This document shows, in pieces, positions 1-6,159 of a DNA stretch of 16,418 bases (position 1 is its first letter; the number at the start of each line of letters is the position of its first letter). A model generated the notes under the pieces. It ran no database searches and had not been told where the DNA came from. It saw only the letters and a program-made list of their open reading frames with translations. The position numbers and the translations under genes were made by a program. The DNA comes from Brachyspira catarrhinii (GTDB taxonomy: Bacteria > Spirochaetota > Brachyspiria > Brachyspirales > Brachyspiraceae), in assembly GCF_005518285.1 (NCBI RefSeq), contig NZ_SJDU01000011.1, positions 1-16,418 of the forward strand. The letters run 5' to 3'.

Positions 1-1188
1 GACATTCTCCAAACATTCTATTAATTTTTTAGCGAATTCGTATAAAGCTTTTTCATCTTCGGGAAATTTAAATTCTTTCATAAATCTCCACCAAGTGCTA
101 TCGTCTTCTACAGAAAATTTAAATTCTTTATCTAATTTATGTTTTTTAAGCCAAGCTTCTATATCTTTATTGTCTTGTTCCCATTTCTTTGTAGATTTAG
201 GATTATCATCGGTAGCCGTTCCTTCTTCTCTTGAAAATAAAAATAACAAGCTTTTATCGTTATAAATATAAATATCTATAGCGTAACTTAAGCCTCTTTT
301 TTCGCTATGAAAATCTCTGAAAAAACATTGATTATTATAGTTTTCTCCTCCAAATTGTTCGGCTAAATTATTGATACGAGTTTTTATCAAATCGTTATAC
401 ATAGTCGCTATTAATTCGATTTTCTCGTATTCTTTGCCATCGTTTACAATTTTGTCGTAAAATTCTTTTGTTAGTTTGTCCATTTTAGTTTCTCCCGTTA
501 ATCTTAAAATTTTTAAATAATGTTCTAATAATAAAAGCCATTCTTTAGGCTCGTTATTATTCATTTCTTTTAAACTTTTTTCCAAAACCATAGTATAAAA
601 ATCGTTATTTTCTCCATCATAACCGACTATAGTTTTTATCAATTCTTTTGGAATTTCTCTAACGCTGTTGTCTTCGGGTTTTTTAGAAGAGTTCGGCGAT
701 AAATATACTATTTTGTCTACTTCCAAATTTTTATTATTTTTGCATTCGTTATAATATCTAAATAACTGCTCGGGCATATCTTTTGCCCAATTAAGTTTAT
801 TTTCTACGATAATGCAATTTTTTTCCGTTTTGATTAGAATATCGATTTTATTTTCTTCTCTACTCACTTCATAGTTTTTATATGCGCTTTCGTCAACTCC
901 GATAAACTTTAGAAAATTTTTTAATATAATCTCATTCTTAAATAATTGAGCGATTATATCTGAATGAAAATTTTCTCTATAGTAAATATCGGAGATTAAC
1001 TCGAAAATATTGAAAGGATAATTCTCTTCAAAATTATTCTTTTCAATATATTCTCTATATCTTTGAAGCGTCCCGTTATCGATAAATTTTGAAGTAATTT
1101 CAAAAGCGTTTTCTATAATCTCTTTAGCTCGATTATCATAGAAATCCCAAGTCTTTTTCAATTCTTCTATATTATAATTATATTCCAT
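1..1188 (-). CDS. PD-(D/E)XK nuclease-like protein, C-terminus cut by window edge
   Basis: The start is the ATG at 1186-1188, preceded by an AAGGAGGTT ribosome binding site; 396 codons are visible and the frame is still open at base 1. Residues 72-82 carry an E..HSDIIAQL motif. This is followed by ID at 115-116 (D116), the IIVENK core (E129, K131) and Q141, which together match the PD-(D/E)XK_4 type nuclease fold (D, E-x-K and downstream Q). The C-terminal half (from about 236) has a helical stretch, a beta-rich RGLSYAIDIYIY segment and a WWRF motif that I do not recognise. It is the last visible gene of the 3446-to-1 operon, 14 bases after the 40-residue zinc-ribbon gene. A second member of the same family lies at 13849-15159. 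DNA cleavage is inferred from the motif; target and role (for example phage defence) are unknown. Confidence 0.8.
   Translation of the reverse strand, partial: MEYNYNIEELKKTWDFYDNRAKEIIENAFEITSKFIDNGTLQRYREYIEKNNFEENYPFNIFELISDIYYRENFHSDIIAQLFKNEIILKNFLKFIGVDESAYKNYEVSREENKIDILIKTEKNCIIVENKLNWAKDMPEQLFRYYNECKNNKNLEVDKIVYLSPNSSKKPEDNSVREIPKELIKTIVGYDGENNDFYTMVLEKSLKEMNNNEPKEWLLLLEHYLKILRLTGETKMDKLTKEFYDKIVNDGKEYEKIELIATMYNDLIKTRINNLAEQFGGENYNNQCFFRDFHSEKRGLSYAIDIYIYNDKSLLFLFSREEGTATDDNPKSTKKWEQDNKDIEAWLKKHKLDKEFKFSVEDDSTWWRFMKEFKFPEDEKALYEFAKKLIECLENV
481..497 (-). promoter_or_regulatory. Internal ribosome binding site and ATG inside the nuclease-like gene
   Basis: On the minus strand, GGGAG (492-496) is followed by 8 bases and an in-frame ATG (481-483), which encodes Met236. 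The stretch GGGAGAAACTAAAATGGA looks like the real gene starts in this window, such as those of the lipoprotein and sigma genes (GGAGAAAATAAAATG). It lies between the nuclease motifs and the C-terminal half. The paralogous gene has an equivalent site at 14428-14443 with the same 8-base gap. Use as a start is inferred. Confidence 0.5.
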
Positions 1189-1202
1189 TTAACCTCCTTG
1201 AA

Positions 1203-1325
1203 TTATAAAGCTGGCGCATGCTTGCCTTTATAACTTCCGTCTGGATGCCTTGAACAATTATTAGAAGTTAATGAAGCAACGCTCGAATATTTTTGTCCAC
1301 AGTATTCGCAATAAAAATTTGCCAT
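1203..1325 (-). CDS. 40-residue zinc-ribbon-like small protein
   Basis: This short reading frame starts at the ATG at 1323-1325 behind AAAGGAG and ends at TAA 1203-1205. The protein has C6-x2-C9, then C24, H27 and H36, ending KGKHAPAL. The spacing suggests one zinc site made by the CxxC pair and the later Cys/His residues. The pattern CxxCG-x-x-YSS ... C-S ... G-x-H resembles the modules in the next two upstream genes (1365-1598 and 1643-2287), so it may be a single-module relative. No membrane segment or signal peptide is present. It sits between the tandem zinc-ribbon gene and the nuclease-like gene in the same operon. Function is unknown; binding of nucleic acid or protein is possible but not shown. 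Confidence 0.75.
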   Translation of the reverse strand: MANFYCEYCGQKYSSVASLTSNNCSRHPDGSYKGKHAPAL

Positions 1326-1340
1326 TTTAATCTCTCCTTT

Positions 1341-1350
1341 GCCTTTCGGC
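1341..1350 (-). other. Small GAAA-tetraloop hairpin next to a ribosome binding site (copy 1)
   Basis: The minus strand reads TTTAGCCGAAAGGC directly before AAAGGAG. GCC and GGC can pair around a GAAA (GNRA-type) loop. The same 14-base word precedes the ribosome binding site of the TM2 gene at 3460-3469. The stem is only 3 bp, so its stability is doubtful, but the exact recurrence in the same position is notable. Confidence 0.45.
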
Positions 1351-1364
1351 TAAATATTTATTTT

Positions 1365-1598
1365 TTAATTTTTTCTCCAACTATGCCCGCCTCCTTTGGA
1401 ACAAGTAGCTTTCAAAGGATGGTCGGTAGAATAAGTAGAATTACCACACTTTACGCATCTCCAAAGAACAGATTTTGCATTAGCGGGTCTTTTCCACCAA
1501 GTATGTCCTCCTCCTTTAGAGCATGTTCCGTTTAAAGGTCGCACGCTGCTATAAGTAGAATTTCCACATTTTGTGCATTTGTAATAGTTACTAGCCAT
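1365..1598 (-). CDS. Tandem zinc-ribbon protein (two 40-residue modules)
   Basis: This 77-residue protein is almost entirely two copies of one module with a 40-residue period. Module 1 has C8, C11, C26 and H32; module 2 has C48, C51, C66 and H72. Both contain CGNSTYS and end CSKGGGHxW. Three Cys and one His per module suggest a zinc ribbon. The start ATG (1596-1598) has AAGGAG upstream. There is no signal peptide or membrane segment, so it is probably cytoplasmic. A single copy of the same module ends the membrane protein encoded just upstream (1643-2287), and a looser relative is encoded just downstream (1203-1325). Their clustering suggests a shared ligand or partner. Function is not recognised. 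Confidence 0.8.
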   Translation of the reverse strand: MASNYYKCTKCGNSTYSSVRPLNGTCSKGGGHTWWKRPANAKSVLWRCVKCGNSTYSTDHPLKATCSKGGGHSWRKN

Positions 1599-1642
1599 AA
1601 TTAAATCTCCTTAAAAAATTATTTATTAAAATTTATTTTTAA

Positions 1643-2287
1643 TTAGCCTTTTCTATTTTTTATTTTCCATTCCCATTCTTCTACAAATTCATGCTCTCCT
1701 CCCATTGCGCAATTAGATGTATCAAAATTTTCAACATATTTGCCGTGTCTATCTGCTCCGCATTTTAAACATTTATATGTTTTATATCCTCTTGATTTTT
1801 GGCTTGAATAAGATGTAGAATATGAATATGAACTATTCCGAATAACTAATGATAAAAATTTAAAAATGCATATAATATACATTAATGCGCTTATTGCTAA
1901 ATTTATAAAAACCAAAGAATAAATATTAACTATTTCAGATAATGTAAATAAAATTCCTGGAATAAATAGAAATATAAAAATTTTTAATTTATTTTTGATT
2001 ATATTTACTTTCTTTATAGATTCAAGAATATCGTTGATTTCTTCAGTAGTTTTAATAGAATAATCAATTTTTTTATAATAGTTTTTAGGAAAAATTGTAT
2101 CTATGATTGCTAATATACCAATTATCATATAAATTATTAAAACGATTATTGAAACTACAAAAACTAAACTCTTGTTAGATTGAAATATCTCACTAACAGC
2201 ACAAGCGGCGCAAAAAGGTGCTATAAATAGTATAAATATAACAATCCTTGTTAATAAGTAGTTTAATATCTTTTTTATTATATTCAT
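1643..2287 (-). CDS. Membrane protein with C-terminal zinc-ribbon module
   Basis: This is a 214-residue protein. Hydrophobic segments at about 12-32, 42-63 and 102-148 (long enough for two passes) give four likely membrane helices, with a charged loop at about 66-101. A Ser/Tyr-rich linker (about 152-163) leads to a soluble tail with C173, C176, C193 and H199 in the pattern CxxCG...C-x-x-GG-x-H. This is the module that is duplicated in the next gene, 1365-1598. The start at 2285-2287 has AGGAG upstream. The 13-codon reading frame 2291-2332 lies immediately before it. Function is unknown; the architecture suggests a membrane anchor presenting a zinc ribbon to the cytoplasm, perhaps to bind the soluble ribbon proteins or the nuclease-like protein. 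Confidence 0.8.
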   Translation of the reverse strand: MNIIKKILNYLLTRIVIFILFIAPFCAACAVSEIFQSNKSLVFVVSIIVLIIYMIIGILAIIDTIFPKNYYKKIDYSIKTTEEINDILESIKKVNIIKNKLKIFIFLFIPGILFTLSEIVNIYSLVFINLAISALMYIICIFKFLSLVIRNSSYSYSTSYSSQKSRGYKTYKCLKCGADRHGKYVENFDTSNCAMGGEHEFVEEWEWKIKNRKG

Positions 2288-2290
2288 AAT

Positions 2291-2332
2291 TTATTCTCCT
2301 ATTAAACATTTATTTTTCATTAATCTTTTCAT
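2291..2332 (-). CDS. Possible 13-residue leader peptide or gene relic
   Basis: An ATG at 2330-2332 sits 6 bases after AAAGGAG, one of the better ribosome binding sites here, which itself overlaps the lipoprotein stop codon. It opens a frame of 13 codons (MKRLMKNKCLIGE) ending at TAA 2291-2293, just before the next gene. It could couple translation to the membrane protein at 1643-2287 or be what remains of a lost gene. Confidence 0.3.
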   Translation of the reverse strand: MKRLMKNKCLIGE

Positions 2333-2343
2333 TTTCTACTCCT

Positions 2344-2781
2344 TTATTTACTTCCCTTTAAATTATGCGAAAACTTAAAATAATTAGTATCCATATATTC
2401 GGGCGTAAATTTTACATCGTCTACTAACTTCCAATTTTCGTTTTTCCTTTCACCCTGATATAAATATAATTTATCACCTTTTAGCTCAATACCTGTCATA
2501 GAAGTCATACCAAATATTGTAAGATGATAAATCGACTTATTCTTACCCACATTTTTTAACAATGTTAAATCTACCAATAAACCAGCTAAAGCGCTTAATA
2601 CATCGCCAGACATCTTTAATTTATTGGAAGAAAAAGTAAGCGAGGTTAATCCGACACCATCGGTATAATTTGTATAAACTTTTCCGTCTAATTTTGAAGA
2701 AAGCTCTCCTCCATCGCAAGCGTAAATTCCTATCATAGAGATAGTAGTTAAAGTTAGTAAAATTTTAATCGTTGTTTTCAT
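2344..2781 (-). CDS. Small predicted lipoprotein
   Basis: I place the start at the ATG 2779-2781, giving 145 residues. An in-frame ATG 18 bases upstream lies in front of the AAAGGAG sequence that serves this start, so it is unlikely to be used. The N-terminus is a lipoprotein signal: KTT, a hydrophobic stretch, then a lipobox-like IYAC with the lipidated Cys at about residue 22 and DGG after it. The rest alternates short beta-like segments (GKVYTNYTDG, LTSLTFSSNKLKMSG, GIELKGDKLYLYQG), giving the look of a small beta-rich domain. It would be exported and anchored to an envelope membrane. It lies between a two-TM protein and the zinc-ribbon membrane protein in operon A. No family is recognised. 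Confidence 0.75.
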   Translation of the reverse strand: MKTTIKILLTLTTISMIGIYACDGGELSSKLDGKVYTNYTDGVGLTSLTFSSNKLKMSGDVLSALAGLLVDLTLLKNVGKNKSIYHLTIFGMTSMTGIELKGDKLYLYQGERKNENWKLVDDVKFTPEYMDTNYFKFSHNLKGSK

Positions 2782-2815
2782 TTTATTTTCTCCTTTCATA
2801 AAAATTTAATTAAAA

Positions 2816-3079
2816 TTATTTGTCTTTTTTTATTACGAATAAATATACTCTTACCATAAATATTCCTACCAATAAAAAACCGTTTACTATAAAAGTTTTA
2901 AGTATGGTAAAAACGAGAGTATTTCCTTCCCACAGCTTCGACATAATAGTCTCGGGATTAGAATTAAAGAATAAGTATATTCCTTGTAATATCAGCAAAA
3001 TTAAAAGAGCGAAAAATATTACATCGATTTTCTTATTCTCTTTAATCCAAGTTTTTAATGTTTCCAAATCAAATTTCAT
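2816..3079 (-). CDS. Small two-TM membrane protein
   Basis: This is an 87-residue protein with a short charged N-terminus (residues 1-17), a hydrophobic helix at about 19-38, a short loop and a second helix at about 58-83, ending in KKDK. The start at 3077-3079 has GGAG upstream. Both ends are probably cytoplasmic, since positive charges flank both helices. It is 16 bases after the TM2 gene and before the lipoprotein, so it is part of operon A. No family is recognised. Confidence 0.7.
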   Translation of the reverse strand: MKFDLETLKTWIKENKKIDVIFFALLILLILQGIYLFFNSNPETIMSKLWEGNTLVFTILKTFIVNGFLLVGIFMVRVYLFVIKKDK

Positions 3080-3095
3080 TTTGTTTCTCCTTTTT

Positions 3096-3446
3096 TTATT
3101 TAGTCACATATTTTCCTTCGCTGTCTTTGAATTTTCCCACGAGTATAACGAAGAAATCTACAATGACTATGAGACAATATGCGCTCATTCCCACTATTCC
3201 CAAACCCGTAATTAAAAATCCAACCCATGCCGAAGAAAATACCGCCGTTCCCATGCCTACAAAAGCCAAGATAATAGAGACGATAAGAATTGCCCACATA
3301 ATCAAAGCCTCTTTCACTCTGCCGACATAGAATTTATGCCCGTAAATCTCCCCTAAAAATATGCATAACAACAGGCATGCCACCCAGCTTTTTTCCGACC
3401 TATCGTTACCTTTAATAATTTGTTCTTGAACATTGTTTTGTTCCAT
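3096..3446 (-). CDS. TM2-domain membrane protein, first gene of operon A
   Basis: This is a 116-residue protein. After a polar N-terminus of about 18 residues it shows the TM2-domain signature: KSWVACLLLCIFLG, then GHKFYVGR at about 36-43, then hydrophobic helices. It closes with a VDFFVIL segment and a K-F-K-D-x-x-G-K-Y tail typical of such proteins. An extra hydrophobic stretch in the middle (about 48-78) makes three or four passes likely rather than two. The start at 3444-3446 is preceded by GAAGGAG and the small GCCGAAAGGC hairpin. TM2 proteins are widespread but mostly without a known biochemical role in bacteria. As first gene of the operon it follows a palindromic operator and two possible promoters. 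Confidence 0.85.
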   Translation of the reverse strand: MEQNNVQEQIIKGNDRSEKSWVACLLLCIFLGEIYGHKFYVGRVKEALIMWAILIVSIILAFVGMGTAVFSSAWVGFLITGLGIVGMSAYCLIVIVDFFVILVGKFKDSEGKYVTK

Positions 3447-3459
3447 TTTTTACTCCTTC

Positions 3460-3469
3460 GCCTTTCGGC
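3460..3469 (-). other. Small GAAA-tetraloop hairpin next to a ribosome binding site (copy 2)
   Basis: On the minus strand GCCGAAAGGC is followed by GAAGGAG and the TM2 start codon. It is an exact repeat of the word at 1341-1350 in the same operon, including the preceding TTTA. Confidence 0.45.
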
Positions 3470-3489
3470 TAAAATTTTATTTTTAATTA

Positions 3490-3528
3490 ATTATAAACTA
3501 TAACAAGTATCATACAGTGATACTTGTT
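3490..3528 (-). promoter_or_regulatory. Palindromic operator and -10 box upstream of operon A
   Basis: Bases 3502-3528 form a perfect inverted repeat with 11-bp arms, AACAAGTATCA and TGATACTTGTT, around a 5-base centre. Six bases downstream on the minus strand is TATAAT (3490-3495). No good -35 hexamer is seen at the right distance, and the palindrome covers that position. It therefore looks like an operator at a weak or activator-dependent promoter. The same arrangement precedes the sigma-like gene (12994-13032): 36 of 42 bases match (3490-3531 against 12994-13035) and the 6-base spacing is identical. Confidence 0.7.
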
Positions 3529-3688
3529 TTTCTTTATATAAATAATATTTTTTGCGTAAAAATATGTATTAAAATATTTAAATAAATAAATGCTTTTTCC
3601 AAACCGAAATTTAATAAATTCAAAAAAGAATTTGAATAAAGTTTTAATGAATAAACAGAATAATATTTTATAGTTAGTAAGTAAACAT

Positions 3689-3705
3689 AAACTTGAAAAA
3701 AGTTT
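3689..3705 (-). repeat. Inverted repeat below the GACGT array
   Basis: AAACTT and AAGTTT pair around five bases. The repeat lies just downstream of the tandem array in the minus-strand leader. The leader at 8580-8739 has a similar inverted repeat (8621-8643) in the equivalent position. It is not GC-rich and has no clear terminator tract. Confidence 0.45.
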
Positions 3706-3713
3706 AAAGTTAA

Positions 3714-3748
3714 GACGTGACGTGACGTGACGTGACGTGACGTGACGT
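3714..3748. repeat. Tandem array, seven copies of GACGT
   Basis: Seven exact 5-bp units lie in the gap between the WYL gene and operon A, followed by CATGAAATTG. Read on the minus strand, the array is CGTCA repeated, entered through CAATTTCATGAC. It sits in the predicted 5' leader of the transcript from the promoter at 3795-3822. The rest of this 380-base gap holds that promoter, the inverted repeat 3689-3705, the palindrome 3502-3528 and otherwise AT-rich sequence with no convincing gene. Confidence 0.9.
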
Positions 3749-3794
3749 CATGAAATTGTTTAAGTTATATTTTAAGTTTTTCATATTGGGTCAA

Positions 3795-3822
3795 ATTATA
3801 CAATATTTAAAAATTTTGTCAA
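3795..3822 (-). promoter_or_regulatory. Near-consensus distal promoter for operon A
   Basis: The minus strand reads TTGACA (3817-3822), 16 bases, then TATAAT (3795-3800). It starts within 5 bases of the end of the WYL gene and points at operon A, implying a leader of roughly 340 bases with the GACGT array in it. Both hexamers are perfect; only the spacer is 1 base short of the common 17. Confidence 0.75.
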
Positions 3823-3826
3823 GCGT

Positions 3827-4849
3827 TTATTTTAAAAATTTATCTATATTTTCATTCATTATTTTAATGTTGTTTTTCCATTCTTCGACTAAAGATTTCG
3901 GCTGAAGCGGAATTGCGTTAGAGCCTTGAGACAAAACAAATCTTAAAATTTCGTAAATCTGCCCGCTTGAAAAAGTAGCCACAACAGAGCCGTCCTCTCT
4001 CTTCTCTATTTTTTGATCTTCGGAAAATTTGCGCTCGGAAATATAAGCGGCGGATTCGTTATAAAAAATTATTTTGCATTCCTTTTTATCTTCGTCTTTG
4101 AATACTCCGAAAGAAATTTCTTTATCGTTTAAATATTTGTAATCTTTTGGCATTTCAAAAGTTTCGTCCGCAATCTCAATAAAAGTTATTCTATGCAAAC
4201 AGTATAAACTTACCGATTCTTGTCTTTTAGAATAGCCCGCAAAATACCAAACGCCAGCTTTTGAAACGATTTGATAAGGAGCGATATAATAGCCATGTCC
4301 TTCGTAATTTCTCCAAGCGCTTTTGTAAGAAAATTTAATATAACGATTTTCTTTTATCGCCTTAATTAAAATATTCCAAACTTCTTCGGAAAAACTCGGC
4401 GAATATTCTTCAAGAAAGATTATTCTCTTTTCAAAATTTTTATCGTTCGATTTTTCAACTACTCTATTGAAATAACCGAAAATATTTTTAACATTTTTAT
4501 AAATCGGAGTTCCTCTATACTGATAGAGGAGTTTTATCGCAATCGAACCCGATAATATTTCGTCCTCGTTTGCAAATAAAAAAGGAAGCCTAAAAGTTTT
4601 GTCCAAATAGTAATAACCTTTTCTGTTTTTGTCGTATTCTATTGGGGCGTTAAGAATGTCTCGCATATATTCTATGTCTCTTTTAATCGTTATCACGCTT
4701 ACGCCTTCGTATTCTTTTGCGATTTTTGGAGCGGACGGAAAATCTCCTTCCGAAATCATTTTGTCTATAAAAAGAATTCTTGCATACGGCAGATTTTGAG
4801 CTTTTTTAATAATGTTGTTTTTTGGATTTTTATTTTTCTTCGACCGCAT
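3827..4849 (-). CDS. WYL-domain transcriptional regulator
   Basis: This is a 340-residue protein. Residues about 22-80 form a winged helix-turn-helix of the YafY/DeoR type (ILFIDKMISEG, then a recognition helix VSVITIKRDIEYM, and a wing with NRKGYYY). The middle region (about 150-235) matches a WYL domain, including IKFSYKS, YIAPYQIVSKAGVWYFAGYS and LHRI. The C-terminal part (about 245-330) resembles the WCX extension. WYL proteins usually regulate transcription in response to a bound ligand, often nucleotides or nucleic acid, and several act next to phage-defence genes. The start (4847-4849) lies inside the end of zapA (20-base overlap) and has only a weak AAGG upstream, so translational coupling is likely. 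It is a candidate for binding the palindrome at 3502-3528; that link is inference. Confidence 0.85.
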   Translation of the reverse strand: MRSKKNKNPKNNIIKKAQNLPYARILFIDKMISEGDFPSAPKIAKEYEGVSVITIKRDIEYMRDILNAPIEYDKNRKGYYYLDKTFRLPFLFANEDEILSGSIAIKLLYQYRGTPIYKNVKNIFGYFNRVVEKSNDKNFEKRIIFLEEYSPSFSEEVWNILIKAIKENRYIKFSYKSAWRNYEGHGYYIAPYQIVSKAGVWYFAGYSKRQESVSLYCLHRITFIEIADETFEMPKDYKYLNDKEISFGVFKDEDKKECKIIFYNESAAYISERKFSEDQKIEKREDGSVVATFSSGQIYEILRFVLSQGSNAIPLQPKSLVEEWKNNIKIMNENIDKFLK

Positions 4850-5141
4850 CTATAAGCCTTATCAATTCTCTCGACCTGTTGGCAATACTTTCTTTCAACG
4901 CTTGTAATGTGTCGCTTCCCGCCTTGCTGTTTGCAATTTCTAATTTCAAATTGTCGGCTATATTCAAACAGGCAAGGATTGCTATTATATCTCTCGGTTT
5001 GTCTTCGCCGTAATGTTGCGCTATATCGTTCATGCTTTTGTCCACGAAATCGGCAAGTTCTTTCAAATATTCGATATTGTCTTCTTGCGATTTTATATTT
5101 AAGGTTCTTCCAAATATATTTACTTCCAAATTATTGCTCAT
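4830..5141 (-). CDS. zapA: Cell division protein ZapA
   Basis: This 103-residue protein has the ZapA pattern: an N-terminal strand pair (LEVNIFGRTLNIKS), EDNIEYLKELADFVDKSM, an AILACLNIADNL helix, then a C-terminal coiled coil. Family length is about 90-110 residues. ZapA binds FtsZ at midcell and promotes bundling of its filaments. The ATG at 5139-5141 has only a GGGT-like ribosome binding site. The coiled-coil gene lies 17 bases upstream and the WYL gene overlaps its end, so the three form one operon driven from about 6132-6159. Confidence 0.85.
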   Translation of the reverse strand: MSNNLEVNIFGRTLNIKSQEDNIEYLKELADFVDKSMNDIAQHYGEDKPRDIIAILACLNIADNLKLEIANSKAGSDTLQALKESIANRSRELIRLIDAVEEK

Positions 5142-5158
5142 TGTTTTACCCGTTTTAT

Positions 5159-6103
5159 TTATTTTGATTCGCTATCAAAGAAAAATTCTTCTTCGTCCTC
5201 ATCGCCAAACATATATTCGTCTTCTTCGTCAGATTCAAAATTATAATCGTTATCGTTTTCGCCGTTATTGTCGTCAATATTTTCTTCGACTTCTTCCAAT
5301 TTATATTTATCTTCTTCATTATTATTTTCTTCGTTATCTTTAATATCATTAATATCGTTATCCCAACTCGAATCGGACGCGCTTGAAAAAGGGTCTTCGT
5401 CTTCGTAAACTTTTATTGTGGCGGCATTATTAAAAGAATTTTTATTTTCTAAAGTATTATGAGTTTCGTTTTTAATCTCTTCGTTATTATTAAAAATATT
5501 TTCTTCGTTTTCTTCTTCGCTATCAATATTTTCGCTTTCTATATTTTGATTATTTTCCCAATCGTTTTCCAAATTATCGCTTATATTTTCTTTTATATCT
5601 TCTTTACGATTAATTTCGTTATGTTCGCTATGATTTATATTGATTTCTTTATTATATTGCATGGCGCTGTCTATCGTGCTTATTAATCGAGATAATTTTG
5701 ATTTTAATTCTTCGTTTTCTCTTTTTAAAGTTTCGTTTTCAAAATTTATATTTTTAATTTTATCTTTGAGGTTATCGTTTTCTTCGATTAAAGTTATCGA
5801 ATCTTTTTCCGTTTTTTCCGCGCTTATTTTGAAATTATCTTTTTCTATTCTTGAAGCTTCGAGTTGTTTTAATAAATTGTCTCTCTCTTCTTTAAGAATA
5901 TTGAGGTTGTCGGCGATATTTCTTTTGTCGGTTTCCAATATAGTTTTTTCTTCTTTAAAAGAATTAATTTTAGTTTCGAGTTCTAATTTTACTCTATTTA
6001 AAAAAGTTATATTTTCGGTTAAAGCTTTATGTTCCGCCAAAAGCGTTTCGTATCTGCCTAATAAGTCTTTTACTTTTATTTCCAAAATGCTAAATTCTTC
6101 CAC
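5159..6103 (-). CDS. Coiled-coil protein with long acidic tail
   Basis: This 314-residue protein begins at GTG 6101-6103, behind GGAG with 7 bases between. Residues about 3-145 are a long coiled coil with regular hydrophobic heptads. Residues about 150-314 are low in complexity and very rich in Glu, Asp and Asn (runs such as EEENEENIF and DEEDEYMFGDEDEEEFFFD), probably disordered, with net strong negative charge. No catalytic motif is seen. Being first in the operon with zapA suggests a partner in cell division, in the manner of coiled-coil Zap proteins, but this rests only on position and shape. The acidic tail is unusually long and could also bind cations or a basic partner. Confidence 0.8.
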   Translation of the reverse strand: MEEFSILEIKVKDLLGRYETLLAEHKALTENITFLNRVKLELETKINSFKEEKTILETDKRNIADNLNILKEERDNLLKQLEASRIEKDNFKISAEKTEKDSITLIEENDNLKDKIKNINFENETLKRENEELKSKLSRLISTIDSAMQYNKEININHSEHNEINRKEDIKENISDNLENDWENNQNIESENIDSEEENEENIFNNNEEIKNETHNTLENKNSFNNAATIKVYEDEDPFSSASDSSWDNDINDIKDNEENNNEEDKYKLEEVEENIDDNNGENDNDYNFESDEEDEYMFGDEDEEEFFFDSESK

Positions 6104-6131
6104 TTTACAACTCCAAAATAGCGTTAAAGAA

Positions 6132-6159
6132 ATTATATCATATACGACATAATTGTCAA
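6132..6159 (-). promoter_or_regulatory. Consensus promoter for the coiled-coil/zapA/WYL operon
   Basis: The minus strand has TTGACA (6154-6159), a 16-base spacer and TATAAT (6132-6137). The gene starts at 6103, about 30 bases below the -10. Its -35 shares bases with the -35 of the divergent promoter at 6153-6180. Confidence 0.75.

Noticed and set aside
1293..1535. Plus-strand reading frame of 80 codons
   Set aside because: It starts at TTG without a ribosome binding site and lies opposite the well-supported tandem zinc-ribbon gene.
2782..2799. Upstream ATG as start of the lipoprotein
   Set aside because: It would place the ribosome binding site inside the coding sequence and add a polar segment before the signal peptide.
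3100..3297. Minus-strand frame of 65 codons inside the TM2 gene
   Set aside because: It is a shifted frame of a recognisable TM2-domain gene.
3502..3528. Palindrome as a rho-independent terminator
   Set aside because: A T-run follows it only on the plus strand, where no gene precedes it. On the transcribed minus strand no T-run follows, and its fixed distance to TATAAT fits an operator better.
3714..3748. GACGT array as a CRISPR
   Set aside because: Units are 5 bp with no spacers; it is a simple tandem repeat. The same applies to the 7-bp array at 8641-8682.
5032..5343. Plus-strand reading frame of 103 codons
   Set aside because: It mirrors zapA and the acidic coiled-coil gene; Leu/Tyr/Arg-rich composition comes from reading Glu/Asp/Asn codons backwards, and there is no ribosome binding site.
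5640..6152. Plus-strand reading frame of 170 codons
   Set aside because: It is the antisense of the coiled-coil gene, Ser/Leu/Phe-rich, and lacks a ribosome binding site.
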